From the NCBI GenBank assembly GCA_021647985.1, contig JAKITQ010000002.1, forward strand, positions 1-64,000: DNA of 64,000 nt, in the 5' to 3' direction. The notes below the pieces were generated by a model, which was given only the letters and a program-made list of their open reading frames with translations, was not told the DNA's origin and did no database searches. The DNA comes from Flavobacteriaceae bacterium. GTDB lineage: Bacteria; Bacteroidota; Bacteroidia; Flavobacteriales; Flavobacteriaceae. The position numbers and the translations under genes are program-made. This document shows, piece after piece, positions 52,182 through 63,235 of the stretch (position 1 is its first letter; each line of letters opens with the position of its first letter).

Positions 52182-53357
52182 ATGAAAATAAATACTATTA
52201 TATTGTTAATTCTTGTTTTTACTTTTCCTTCTTGTAAAGATAAAAAAGTAATAGCACCACCACCACCTGATATAAAAGTGGTCAAAGTTTTACAAAAAGA
52301 CACTCCGGTTTATAGAGAATTTGTAGGTCAGATGTATGGTTTAAAAGATATACCCATTCAGGCTCGTGTAGAAGGCTTTTTAGAAAAAATATTATTTGAA
52401 GAAGGTGCTCGCGTAAAAAAAGGTCAATTACTTTATACTATGGATTCTAAACCGTTTGAAGAACAAGTTGCAACACAGCAAAGTATGGTAGCCGAGGCAA
52501 GAACGATTTTGGTACAAAGTGAAAATGACCTTAAAAGAGTTATTCCACTTGCCGAAATGGACGCCGTAAGTCAGAGAGAATTAGATATGGCTCAGGCCAA
52601 AAGGGATGCATCTATTTCTTCAGTTGAGGCAGCTGAAGCAAATTTAAATTTAGCAAAAATTAACTTAAGCTATACACGAATTAGATCACCAATTAAAGGA
52701 GTTATTGGTAAAACAGAAGCCAGAGAAGGTGAGTTTGTTGGAAAATCTCAAAGTACAGTTATATTAAATACAGTTTCGAGAATTGATACGATGCGGGTTC
52801 AGTTCTTTTTAACAGAATCACTTTATCTTACGCTGGCAAAAAAAGTTATAGGTAGAAAATTCAAAGATAAAAAGGAAAGAAAAGAATTTGATGATAAAGA
52901 TGAGATTAAAGGAAATTATAATCTTGAATTAATCTTATCAGATGGTGAAACATATAATTATAAGGGCACGGTAGACTTCATAAACAGAAATGTTGACCCA
53001 AAGACGGGGTCATTACTGGTACAAGCTCATTTTCCAAATCCAGATAGGATATTAAGACCTGGATTATTTGCCAAAATAAGGGTAGAAATGGATGTGGTTA
53101 AAGATGCTCTATTGATCCCACAGCGATCCATTAATGAGCTACAAGGTAAATACTCTGTTTTTGTTATTAAAGAAGATAATACGGTAGAATCTAGGCAAGT
53201 AAGTATTGGGGAAAAAATTGGCGACCTTCAAATAATTACAGAAGGCTTAAAAGTTGGAGAATCTGTAGTTTTAGAAGGATTACAAAAAGTAGGCTCTGGT
53301 TTGGTTGTTAATCCAACAACTGTAGTTTTTAAAAGTCAAAAAAAGATCAATAATTAG
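52182..53357 (+). CDS. RND efflux periplasmic adaptor subunit (lipoprotein)
   Basis: A lipoprotein signal (IILLILVFTFPSCKDKK, Cys17 region) is followed by the membrane-fusion-protein layout: barrel-sandwich half IPIQARVEGFLEKILFEEGARVKKGQLLYTMD, a coiled-coil hairpin (about 85-155), the second lipoyl half NLSYTRIRSPIKGVIGKTEAREGEFV, and beta-barrel/proximal domains. It links the inner-membrane pump to the outer-membrane channel. It is the first gene of a three-gene operon; two bases separate it from the pump gene. Confidence 0.95.
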   Translation: MKINTIILLILVFTFPSCKDKKVIAPPPPDIKVVKVLQKDTPVYREFVGQMYGLKDIPIQARVEGFLEKILFEEGARVKKGQLLYTMDSKPFEEQVATQQSMVAEARTILVQSENDLKRVIPLAEMDAVSQRELDMAQAKRDASISSVEAAEANLNLAKINLSYTRIRSPIKGVIGKTEAREGEFVGKSQSTVILNTVSRIDTMRVQFFLTESLYLTLAKKVIGRKFKDKKERKEFDDKDEIKGNYNLELILSDGETYNYKGTVDFINRNVDPKTGSLLVQAHFPNPDRILRPGLFAKIRVEMDVVKDALLIPQRSINELQGKYSVFVIKEDNTVESRQVSIGEKIGDLQIITEGLKVGESVVLEGLQKVGSGLVVNPTTVVFKSQKKINN

Positions 53358-53359
53358 AT

Positions 53360-56300
53360 ATGGCTGAAAATAAAGGAAACTTTTTTGTACACCGCCCAAT
53401 TGTGGCTATTGTTATTGCTATTATAATTGTAATTGTAGGAGCTGTTTCATTGGTTGGCTTACCTATAGAGCAATATCCAAATCTTACCCCGCCAATTGTT
53501 CAGGTAAAAGCAACTTACACAGGGGCTAATGCGATAAGTGTTGAAGAATCTGTTGCTACACCTCTAGAACAACAGATTAATGGTGTAGATAATATGATTT
53601 ACATGAAATCTACCAATTCTAATGATGGAACGATGAGTATTGATATATCTTTTGATGTAGGTACAAATCCGGATATGAATACAGTTTTGGCACAAAATAA
53701 GGTTTCGGCTGCATCAGCGAAATTACCTGCTGCGGTAACAAAATTTGGAGTTACTACGCAAAAATCGCTTCCCAATATTTTAATGTTGGTTACTTTAACA
53801 TCAGATGGTAGGTATGATCAGGATTTCTTAGGGAACTATGCTTTGATTAACATAAAAGATAAGTTGGCTAGGACCAAAGGAATCGGTAGCGTTGAGGTAT
53901 TGGGTGCCTCCGATTACTCCATGCGTATTTGGGTAAAACCAGATCGTTTGTCACAATTAGGCTTAACAGTTCCAGAAATTATTGCCGCCATCAATGAACA
54001 AAATATTATTGTTCCTGGAGGGAAATTTGGGGCTGAACCCGCACCAGCTGGAACAGAATTTACATATACAGTACGATTGCCAGAAAGGTTTAACTCAGAA
54101 GAGGCCTTTGGTGAAATTGTGGTAAGAACACAAAGCGATGGTTCTCAAATAAAATTAAGAGATGTTGCAACGATTAACTTAGGTGTAGAAAGCTATAATA
54201 TGATTGCTAGATTAAATGGAGAAACCGCTGCCATTATAGCATTATATCAAGCTCCCGGATCGAATGCTACAGAACTTGCGCAAACAATTAAGGATGAAAT
54301 GAACTTGCTTTCAAATGAATTTCCAGAAAGTATTAGCTATGAAATTTCAATGGACACTACAAAAGCAATTGATGCGGGAATTAAAGATATTGTTGTTACC
54401 TTGATTATAGCACTGATTTTGGTAATATTAGTAGTTTTTATATTTATCCAAGATTGGAGAGCTACATTAATTCCTACACTAGCAATTCCTGTATCTTTAA
54501 TAGGAGCATTTATGTTTTTTCCTGCACTTGGCTTTACTATTAATGTATTATCCTTATTGGGCTTAGTTTTGGCAATTGGAATTGTAGTAGATGATGCCAT
54601 TGTAGTAGTGGAAGCTGTTCAGGTGAATATTGCTAATGGCATGAATAGTAAAGAGGCAACTATAGATGCCATGAATAAAGTTACAGCACCGGTAATAGCA
54701 ACTACTTTAGTTTTGGTAGCAGTGTTTATACCTGTTGCTGGTATGGCAGGAATTACAGGACTACTTTATCAACAATTTGCGATAACCATCGTAGTATCAG
54801 TACTAGTATCTTCTTTAAATGCTCTGACATTAAGTCCTGCTTTGTGTTCCTTATTATTAAAGGAACCTAAACCTTATAAAGGTCCATTGGGTTGGTTTTT
54901 CAAAAAATTTAATAAAGGAATGGATAAAACTACAGCTTCCTATATGAGCTTTACCAATATTGTAAGTAGAAAATTAAAACGATCTGTTATTTTTATTGTG
55001 TTGATGACTGTTGGTGCTGGAATATTTGGCAGTTTGGTGCCAGGCGGTTTTATCCCTGAAGAGGATATGGGGTATTTCTTTGTGAATGTTCAGTTACCTA
55101 ATGCAGCATCTATTCAAAGATCAGATGTTGTTACCAAAGAAATAGAACAAATATTATTAGAAATTCCTGAAGTAGAGTTTGTGACTACCGCAACTGGATA
55201 TAGCATCCTATCAGGAGCAATGGTATCTAATACAGGGTTTTTATTTGTCTCCATGAATAATTGGTCAGATAGAGATAAAACTGCCAAAGAAGTTATTGCT
55301 GTTGTAAACAAAAAATTGGCTATTGGTATTAAAGGTGCACAAGCTTTTGCTTTTGGACCTCCTGCAATTCCAGGATTGGGTAATGGATCCGGTTATAGTA
55401 TTATGATTCAGGACAGAGCGGGTAACACACCTGAATATTTGGCTTCGAATACCATCAAATTTATTAAGGCAGCAAATGAAAGACCCGAGATTGGATCAGC
55501 ATTCACTACCTTTCAGGCAACTGTACCTCAGCGATTTTTAGACATAGACAAAGAAAAAGCACTTAAATTAGGTATTAATTTAAATGATCTTTATACCACC
55601 ATAGGGGCATTTATGGGAGGTGCCTATGTAAATGATTTTACAAGATTTGGTAGGCTTTATAAAACATATATTCAGGCAGAACCGGAATACCGGGTGGATG
55701 AAACGGGTATCAATAAATTCTTTATAAAAAATAAAGATGGTAATATGGTTCCAATGGCTACCGTAACAAAAATAAAACCTATTTCCGGGCCAGATTATAC
55801 CACACGATTTAATTTATATAGGTCCGTTGAGGTTACAGGAGCTCCAGCAGATGGATATACTTCAGATGATGCAAGAAATGCACTTAAGGAAGTTGCCGCT
55901 CAAGTACTTCCTCAAGATATGGGCTATACATGGAATGCCATGTCTTTTCAGGAAGAAAAGGCATCAGGTTCATTGGCTATGATTCTAACTTTTTCTTTGG
56001 TATTCGTTTTTCTCATATTAGCGGCGCAATATGAAAGCTGGTCTTTACCATTTGCAATTTTATTGGGAACGCCATTTGCAATTTTTGGAGCATTATTTGC
56101 ACTTTGGGTGGGTAGATTGATAAGTCCAACTTTCGAAAATAATATATTTGCCCAAGTTTCTTTTGTAATGCTAATTGGTATGGCTGCAAAAAATGCCATT
56201 TTAATTGTCGAATTTGCCAATGATGAATTTAAAAAAGGACTTAGTTTGTTTGATGCTGCTATGAAAGCTGCAAAATCTAGGTTTAGACCTATTTTGATGA

Positions 56301-56530
56301 CGGCATTTTCATTTATTTTAGGTGTATTCCCCTTGGTTGTAGCATCCGGCTCAGGTGCTGAGGCAAGAAAAGTTATGGGAATGGCCTTGCTTGGAGGTAT
56401 GTCTTTGGCTACTTTTTTAGGTGTGTTCTTATATCCAATGCTCTTTGTTTTTATCGGTAAAATAGCGGGATATGAAAAGAAAAGAGATCAAGAAAAATTA
56501 ACGCAAACAGAACCGTCAAAAATATCATAA
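53360..56530 (+). CDS. RND efflux transporter permease (AcrB/HAE1 family)
   Basis: The 1056-residue protein has 12 helices in two repeats with large periplasmic loops; start FFVHRPIVAIVIAIIIVIVGAVSLVGLPIEQYP is diagnostic for HAE1. The proton-relay aspartates are visible in GLVLAIGIVVDDAIVVVEAV in helix 4. The second half has VFLILAAQYESWSLPFAILLGTPFAIFG and GMAAKNAILIVEFAN. It pumps hydrophobic or amphiphilic compounds using the proton gradient; substrates unknown. The stop overlaps the next start by one base (TAATG). Confidence 0.97.
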   Translation: MAENKGNFFVHRPIVAIVIAIIIVIVGAVSLVGLPIEQYPNLTPPIVQVKATYTGANAISVEESVATPLEQQINGVDNMIYMKSTNSNDGTMSIDISFDVGTNPDMNTVLAQNKVSAASAKLPAAVTKFGVTTQKSLPNILMLVTLTSDGRYDQDFLGNYALINIKDKLARTKGIGSVEVLGASDYSMRIWVKPDRLSQLGLTVPEIIAAINEQNIIVPGGKFGAEPAPAGTEFTYTVRLPERFNSEEAFGEIVVRTQSDGSQIKLRDVATINLGVESYNMIARLNGETAAIIALYQAPGSNATELAQTIKDEMNLLSNEFPESISYEISMDTTKAIDAGIKDIVVTLIIALILVILVVFIFIQDWRATLIPTLAIPVSLIGAFMFFPALGFTINVLSLLGLVLAIGIVVDDAIVVVEAVQVNIANGMNSKEATIDAMNKVTAPVIATTLVLVAVFIPVAGMAGITGLLYQQFAITIVVSVLVSSLNALTLSPALCSLLLKEPKPYKGPLGWFFKKFNKGMDKTTASYMSFTNIVSRKLKRSVIFIVLMTVGAGIFGSLVPGGFIPEEDMGYFFVNVQLPNAASIQRSDVVTKEIEQILLEIPEVEFVTTATGYSILSGAMVSNTGFLFVSMNNWSDRDKTAKEVIAVVNKKLAIGIKGAQAFAFGPPAIPGLGNGSGYSIMIQDRAGNTPEYLASNTIKFIKAANERPEIGSAFTTFQATVPQRFLDIDKEKALKLGINLNDLYTTIGAFMGGAYVNDFTRFGRLYKTYIQAEPEYRVDETGINKFFIKNKDGNMVPMATVTKIKPISGPDYTTRFNLYRSVEVTGAPADGYTSDDARNALKEVAAQVLPQDMGYTWNAMSFQEEKASGSLAMILTFSLVFVFLILAAQYESWSLPFAILLGTPFAIFGALFALWVGRLISPTFENNIFAQVSFVMLIGMAAKNAILIVEFANDEFKKGLSLFDAAMKAAKSRFRPILMTAFSFILGVFPLVVASGSGAEARKVMGMALLGGMSLATFLGVFLYPMLFVFIGKIAGYEKKRDQEKLTQTEPSKIS

Positions 56531-58116
56531 TGAAAAAGAATATAAATACATATATTTTAGTATTGTTGATTGTTTTATTGGTTCAGGCATGTGCGGTTGG
56601 ACCAAATTTTCATGAACCGGAAAACAATACATCAGCATCATTTAGATACTCAAATAATAAAACGGATAGTATTATTAATTTAAACTGGTGGGATATTTTT
56701 AACGACCCGGTACTTGATACTTTGATATTAACTGCATTACGTGAAAATAAAAATGTGCTAATTGCAGCAAGTCGAATTGAACAGGCAAGGGCGAATGTAA
56801 GTTTTAATAAAGCAGATTTTGGACCTAAATTCGGTGTACAAGCAGGAGCGAGTGTTAGTAATCAACTGTTAGGGATTCCCTTAGATAATAATTTTCAATC
56901 GTATAGCGCGTTGGGTTCGGTAAATTGGGAACTTGATTTTTGGGGTAAATTTAGAAGGAGTACTGAGTCAGCTAAAGCAGATCTTTTAGCCTCCTTTTAT
57001 GGTAAAAGAGCCTTAGAAATTGCCTTGATTAGTGAGGTTGCATTTAACTATTTTCAATTGTTAGATTTTAAAGCTCGTTTGTTAATATCAGAAAATACCT
57101 GGGCACTTAGAGATAGTACTTTACAAATTATTCAAGCAAGATTTGATGAAGGTTATACCAATATAATTGATGTGAATCAAGCCCAAATTCAAAAGGCAAT
57201 ATCTCAAGTTTCTATACCTGTATTTAAAAGATCTATTGCTTTTACCGAACATAATTTGAGTATTTTACTAGGTAAAAACCCGGATACAATAGTTACCTTA
57301 AAAACCTTACGGGAATATGCATTACCGGATTCTATCCCTACGGGCATACCTTCTGAAATATTGCAACGTAGACCTGATATATTGCAATCAGAACAACTAT
57401 ATAGATCGCAAAATGCCAGAATTGGAATAGCGCAAGCGCAAAGATTTCCTTCGATAAGTTTAACTGGTTTATTAGGTGTGGGTAGTAATGATCTTTCAAG
57501 TTTGCTTTCCAATGGATTGGGATGGAGTGCCGGTGCAAGTTTGCTCGGGCCAATATTTGAATGGGGTAAGAATGCCAGGAGAGTAGATATAGAAAGAGAA
57601 ATAGCCAAACAGTCACTATTGAATTATGAAAATACGGTGCTCAATGCCTTGTTGGAAGTTGATAATTCATTAATATCATTATCTACTTTAAGAGAAGAAT
57701 TAGAAGCCAATAATTTTATGTTAAAAGCTGCAAGTAATGCCAGTTATTTATCCAGAGAAAGATATTATCAAGGTGTTACCAGTTATTTGGAAGTAATTGA
57801 AAATCAAAGGGTAGAATTTGATGCTAATTTGGCTTATTCAGAAAATTACCAGCGTCTTTTAAATGCTTATGTAAATTTATATAAATCCTTAGGAGGAGGT
57901 TGGGTAACCAAGGAAGAATTGAATAAATACGCTATGCAAAGAGCCGAAGAAGAAAACGTTGATGCAAATACAATTGTTAAAGATAGCTTAATTTATAATG
58001 GTCAAATAATTGACTTGCATTTAACTCCAGAACAGGAACAGGCGAGAAAAGAGGAGAAAAAAACGCAAAGAAAGTTGGAAAAACAAGAGAGGAAAAATGC
58101 TAGAAATAGAAATTAG
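56530..58116 (+). CDS. Outer-membrane efflux channel, TolC/NodT family lipoprotein
   Basis: A lipobox (LLVQACAVGPNFHEPE) gives a lipid-anchored mature protein, followed by two outer-membrane-efflux-protein repeats with long coiled coils: NWWDIFNDPVLDTLILTAL, NWELDFWGKFRRSTESAKADLLAS, PSEILQRRPDILQSEQLYRSQNARIGIAQAQRFPSISL. The last ~60 residues are charged (EEKKTQRKLEKQERKNARNRN), longer than usual for NodT. It completes the tripartite pump. The antisense ORFs at 57204-57616 are shadows. Confidence 0.95.
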   Translation: MKKNINTYILVLLIVLLVQACAVGPNFHEPENNTSASFRYSNNKTDSIINLNWWDIFNDPVLDTLILTALRENKNVLIAASRIEQARANVSFNKADFGPKFGVQAGASVSNQLLGIPLDNNFQSYSALGSVNWELDFWGKFRRSTESAKADLLASFYGKRALEIALISEVAFNYFQLLDFKARLLISENTWALRDSTLQIIQARFDEGYTNIIDVNQAQIQKAISQVSIPVFKRSIAFTEHNLSILLGKNPDTIVTLKTLREYALPDSIPTGIPSEILQRRPDILQSEQLYRSQNARIGIAQAQRFPSISLTGLLGVGSNDLSSLLSNGLGWSAGASLLGPIFEWGKNARRVDIEREIAKQSLLNYENTVLNALLEVDNSLISLSTLREELEANNFMLKAASNASYLSRERYYQGVTSYLEVIENQRVEFDANLAYSENYQRLLNAYVNLYKSLGGGWVTKEELNKYAMQRAEEENVDANTIVKDSLIYNGQIIDLHLTPEQEQARKEEKKTQRKLEKQERKNARNRN

Positions 58117-58163
58117 AATTTATGGGCTAATAAATTGGTATTAGAATTTCAATAAAAAAAAAC

Positions 58164-58198
58164 AAAAAGGCTGTAATTTTAATGATTACAGCCTTTTT
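58164..58198. terminator. Bidirectional rho-independent terminator
   Basis: AAAAAGGCTGTAAT and ATTACAGCCTTTTT form a perfect 14-base stem with a seven-base loop, between the convergent efflux and sulfur operons. Confidence 0.9.
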
Positions 58199-58219
58199 TC
58201 ATTTAAAAATCAGATTGCA

Positions 58220-58723
58220 TTAGGTAAATATAATTTGTGTTCTATCTCCATCACAAAGTTCATAAAATTCTCCAATAGTTAAAATAGAGTTTAATTCGTC
58301 AGTTAAATCTTTTTCTGTTAAATCAAACATATCTACAGCAAGTTTACAAGCATAGATTTCACCACCACCGGCTGTGATCAATTCTAAAAATTCATCTACA
58401 GGAGGCATATCTAGATCTTCCATTTTTTTTCGCATCATACTAGACACTGCCGATTCTACACCTGGTAAACCACCAAGCATTGTAGGAAAAGGGAGGCCAC
58501 CAGGCATCCGCATTGCAGGGTTTCCAGTAGTTGCAGTATGTAATCTGTTCATTGATTTTTTGGTAATGCCTTCCAAACCAAAAAAAGTAAAGAATACATG
58601 AGTTTCTATACCTTCCATCACAGCGCCATTTGCCATGACTAAAGTTGCATAAACATCTTCCAAACTTCCTTTAGCACATATAAAACATACCTTTTCTAAT
58701 GGTTTTTTTTCTTTTGATTTCAT
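58220..58723 (-). CDS. DsrE/DsrF/DrsH-like sulfur-transfer protein
   Basis: The 167-residue protein is one DsrE-type domain: KVCFICAKGSLEDVYATLVMANGAVMEGIETHVFFTFFGL at the start and ITAGGGEIYACKLAVDMFDL in the second half; the Cys of IYACKLAVDMF is in the position of the persulfide-carrying Cys of DsrE2/DsrE3 proteins. The middle has MRMPGGLPFPTMLGGLPG, a glycine/proline-rich loop. It probably passes sulfane sulfur to or from the neighbouring DsrC-like protein in the cytoplasm. It is the last gene of the sqr-DUF1641-dsrC-dsrE run. Confidence 0.88.
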   Translation of the reverse strand: MKSKEKKPLEKVCFICAKGSLEDVYATLVMANGAVMEGIETHVFFTFFGLEGITKKSMNRLHTATTGNPAMRMPGGLPFPTMLGGLPGVESAVSSMMRKKMEDLDMPPVDEFLELITAGGGEIYACKLAVDMFDLTEKDLTDELNSILTIGEFYELCDGDRTQIIFT

Positions 58724-58740
58724 ATTCTATTATTTAAAAA

Positions 58741-59052
58741 TTAAATACAACTTGTTGGTTTTGGAATTCCTGCTATTTTAGATGAAAATTTCAAAGGCCC
58801 TTTGGGAAATAATTTATACAATCCTTTAACATCCGTTACACCTGATTTACCTACACTTCTAATAGAAAGTGATTCACCCGCTTCTGTTTTTGTTCTTAAA
58901 TAATTTAATACTTCAAAGTGTTTATCGGTAAGTTCTATACCTATTTCAGTTGCAATTTCTTTTGCAATATCTTCATTCCATTGGTTCATATCTTCTAGAT
59001 ATCCTTCTTCTGATACATTTACTTGCACACCTGCGATTGTTTTTTCTGACAT
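58741..59052 (-). CDS. DsrC/TusE family sulfur carrier protein
   Basis: The 103-residue protein has the family signature: DMNQWNEDIAKEIATEIGIELTD, HFEVLNYLRTK, GLYKLFPKGPLKFSSKIAGIPKPTSCI. The C-terminal arm keeps the penultimate cysteine (C102, CysA), but the upstream CysB position of true DsrC is Ser (KFSSKIAG). One cysteine is the TusE-type pattern, so it likely carries a persulfide rather than forming the DsrC disulfide/trisulfide. No tusBCD or dsrAB is nearby; DsrE and SQR neighbours suggest use in sulfide or sulfane-sulfur handling. Confidence 0.9.
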   Translation of the reverse strand: MSEKTIAGVQVNVSEEGYLEDMNQWNEDIAKEIATEIGIELTDKHFEVLNYLRTKTEAGESLSIRSVGKSGVTDVKGLYKLFPKGPLKFSSKIAGIPKPTSCI

Positions 59053-59076
59053 AATATTATTGTTTTTAATTAATTT

Positions 59077-59760
59077 TTATTTTTCGTTTTTTACTATAAC
59101 ATCTTTAGATACATTTTTCATAAATGTTATTCCGTATCCAAGTGCTTTTTTCATTTCTGGGCTATTCATTTCTTTCATGACTCTCCAAATAGAATATGAA
59201 GGCACACTTTCTGTTTCCATACTATTGAATGCTTTTATTGCATTTTGCATAGTGCCAAGTACTTCTGGTTGCGTCATATCTTTTACCATAGTTAATATAG
59301 AAACAATACTATCTGCCAACTCTCTTAAATCTTTAGGAGAGAAACCTGTTACAATATTGTCCATAATTGGGCCTATTTCTTTAAAGAACTCAAAATACCC
59401 TCTTTGATCTAAAACATGCATTTTTTTAGTGAAGTCAATAATTACTTCATTGGCAATTGGAGCGACTTCTTCTCCTAAGTCCATTCCCATTTCAAGCATA
59501 TTCATCACTTTTTTGATATTACCTATATTTCTTAAAAAGGTAATAGCCAAATCTGTTATTTCTGCCGAATCAAGTTCAAGCCCTCTTTTATCAAGTTCTT
59601 CAACCGTTGCTTCATAGGCATCTTTTCCTATGATGCTTAAATCGCTGACCAAATCTTCAACTACATTGGCATTTAATTTTTGTTCTTGTACATAGCCAAG
59701 TATTAAATCCAATTTTTTATCGAGTGCATCTATTTGCGATTGTATATTTTTTTCTTCCAT
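59077..59760 (-). CDS. DUF1641 domain protein
   Basis: The 227-residue soluble helical protein has a short coiled coil at the start (IQSQIDALDKKLDLILGYVQEQ), then ITDLAITFLRNIGNIKKVMNMLEMGMDLGEEVAPI and KALGYGITFMKNVSKD. DUF1641 proteins commonly sit beside sulfide:quinone oxidoreductase-like or formate dehydrogenase genes; their activity is unknown. Here it lies 18 bases after the SQR-like gene, so a helper role for that enzyme (membrane attachment or sulfur acceptor docking) is plausible but inferred. Confidence 0.87.
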   Translation of the reverse strand: MEEKNIQSQIDALDKKLDLILGYVQEQKLNANVVEDLVSDLSIIGKDAYEATVEELDKRGLELDSAEITDLAITFLRNIGNIKKVMNMLEMGMDLGEEVAPIANEVIIDFTKKMHVLDQRGYFEFFKEIGPIMDNIVTGFSPKDLRELADSIVSILTMVKDMTQPEVLGTMQNAIKAFNSMETESVPSYSIWRVMKEMNSPEMKKALGYGITFMKNVSKDVIVKNEK

Positions 59761-59778
59761 TACAAATCTCTATTAAGA

Positions 59779-61011
59779 TTATACACGTTTTTTTCCTGCC
59801 ATAGACATATCTGCTTCCATAGGTAATTCTTTTCCTTTTAGTAAAATATGCCAATAGATCCATCTAAATAATAATTTACCATAATGATTCATTTTTGTGG
59901 TTTTTAATAAATCAAACGGTCCAATTCCCGGTAATGGAAAAGTTCCTGGTAATGGTTCAACTTCATAATTAAAGTCGATAAGAGCACCTTTACCATGCCC
60001 TGTTTCTATATAACAATTGGCGTGGCCGTCAAATTTTGCCATTAAAGGTCTGCCATCCATAGCAGATAAAATATTTTCAAACAAAATTTCACCTGAAAAA
60101 TGTGCTACAGATCCTGCTTTAGAAGTAGGGATGTTTGTTGCATCACCTATTGCAAAAATATTTTCAAAAGCATCAGATTGTAAAGTGTGTTTGTTGGTTT
60201 TTACATAATTCATATCATCACCTAAACCACTTCTTGCAATCATTTCGGTACCCATATTGACAGGTACAATGACAAGTAAATCAAAGTCTAACTCTTGCTC
60301 ATCGTAAGAAACTATTTTTTTATTTTCGTTATCTACATGACTCAAATAAAAATCTGGTACAACATCAATATTTTTTTCTTCTAATAAATCACCTAAAACT
60401 TTAGAAGCAATTGGTTTAGTAAAAGCACCCGACATTAAGGTTACATACGAAATTTCAACCTTATCTCTCATACCGCGTTCTTCAAAATAGGCTTCTGCCA
60501 AACACACAAATTCGATAGGAGCTACCGGGCATTTGTAAGGTAACTCAGGTATACACATAACCAATTTACCACCTTCCCAGTTTTTTAATTTTTTGTGTAA
60601 AGCAACCGCTCCTTCAATGGTATAAAAATCAAAAATATCTTTGTACCATAATTTTCCTTGCAAACCTTCAGTTTCTGAAGGGCGAGTTTGGGTTCCGGTA
60701 GCAATAATTAGAAAATCATATTTTAATTCTTTACCACTTTCTAATAAAACTTTATTTTCTTCGCCAATAATTTTGTCAATCGGACTGTAAATAACTTTTG
60801 CTCCAGGAGGGAAAAAATCATGTTTTGGTTTTGTTACCCCTTTTTTATTATAAATTCCAAAAGGAACAAATAAGAACCCTGGTTGGTAATAATGAGTTTT
60901 ATATTGATCTACAATAGTAATTTCCCATTCATCTCTGTCCAGTTCGTTATATAATTTATTTAGCATCATTGTTCCGGCAGTTCCGGCTCCAAGTATCAAT
61001 AATTTTTTCAT
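59779..61011 (-). CDS. Sulfide:quinone oxidoreductase-like FAD/NAD(P)-binding protein
   Basis: The 410-residue flavoprotein starts KKLLILGAGTAGTMMLNKL (FAD dinucleotide loop), has LIIATGTQTRPSETEGL and the second FAD motif FAIGDATNIPTSKAGSVAHF. Cys161 in LPYKCPVAPIEF and Cys333 in FDGHANCYIETG stand where SQR enzymes have their two redox cysteines; Cys153 and Cys170 are also near. The C-terminus (LLFRWIYWHILLKGKELP) is amphipathic, fitting monotopic membrane binding. It would oxidise sulfide to sulfane sulfur and reduce quinone. It leads the four-gene sulfur operon. Confidence 0.88.
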   Translation of the reverse strand: MKKLLILGAGTAGTMMLNKLYNELDRDEWEITIVDQYKTHYYQPGFLFVPFGIYNKKGVTKPKHDFFPPGAKVIYSPIDKIIGEENKVLLESGKELKYDFLIIATGTQTRPSETEGLQGKLWYKDIFDFYTIEGAVALHKKLKNWEGGKLVMCIPELPYKCPVAPIEFVCLAEAYFEERGMRDKVEISYVTLMSGAFTKPIASKVLGDLLEEKNIDVVPDFYLSHVDNENKKIVSYDEQELDFDLLVIVPVNMGTEMIARSGLGDDMNYVKTNKHTLQSDAFENIFAIGDATNIPTSKAGSVAHFSGEILFENILSAMDGRPLMAKFDGHANCYIETGHGKGALIDFNYEVEPLPGTFPLPGIGPFDLLKTTKMNHYGKLLFRWIYWHILLKGKELPMEADMSMAGKKRV

Positions 61012-61043
61012 AATATTTTATGATTATTGGTTTTATTTATTAG

Positions 61044-61051
61044 CAAAGTTA
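61044..61051 (-). promoter_or_regulatory. Putative -7 element (TAACTTTG) of the sulfur operon
   Basis: The minus strand reads TAACTTTG, ending 33 bases before the SQR ATG. No -33 TTG is seen at proper spacing, as expected for an activator-dependent promoter. Confidence 0.45.
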
Positions 61052-61072
61052 GGGTGGAAATGCAATTTTAAA

Positions 61073-61088
61073 TGTGATTTAAATCATA
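61073..61088 (-). promoter_or_regulatory. Crp/Fnr-like palindromic operator upstream of the sulfur operon
   Basis: TGTGATTTAAATCATA contains the perfect palindrome TGATTTAAATCA and resembles the TGTGA-N6-TCACA / TTGAT-N4-ATCAA sites of the Crp/Fnr family. Its centre is about 41.5 bases upstream of the start site expected from the -7 element, the class II activator position. Confidence 0.45.
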
Positions 61089-61230
61089 TTTATCAGTGTA
61101 AAGTCTCTATTTTCAGTAACTTAAGTTACATAACTAATAATTTGTGTCCGCTTAGGATATAAAAACACAATAAGTTTATGGATAATTAAAATTTTGGTTA
61201 TTTTTAACTTTCTAACTTTATAAATTTTAG

Positions 61231-63231
<2,001 letters not shown>

Positions 63232-63235
63232 AAAT

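Noticed and set aside
57204-57616. Two antisense ORFs opposite the TolC-like gene
   Set aside because: Shadows of the conserved efflux channel, without motifs.
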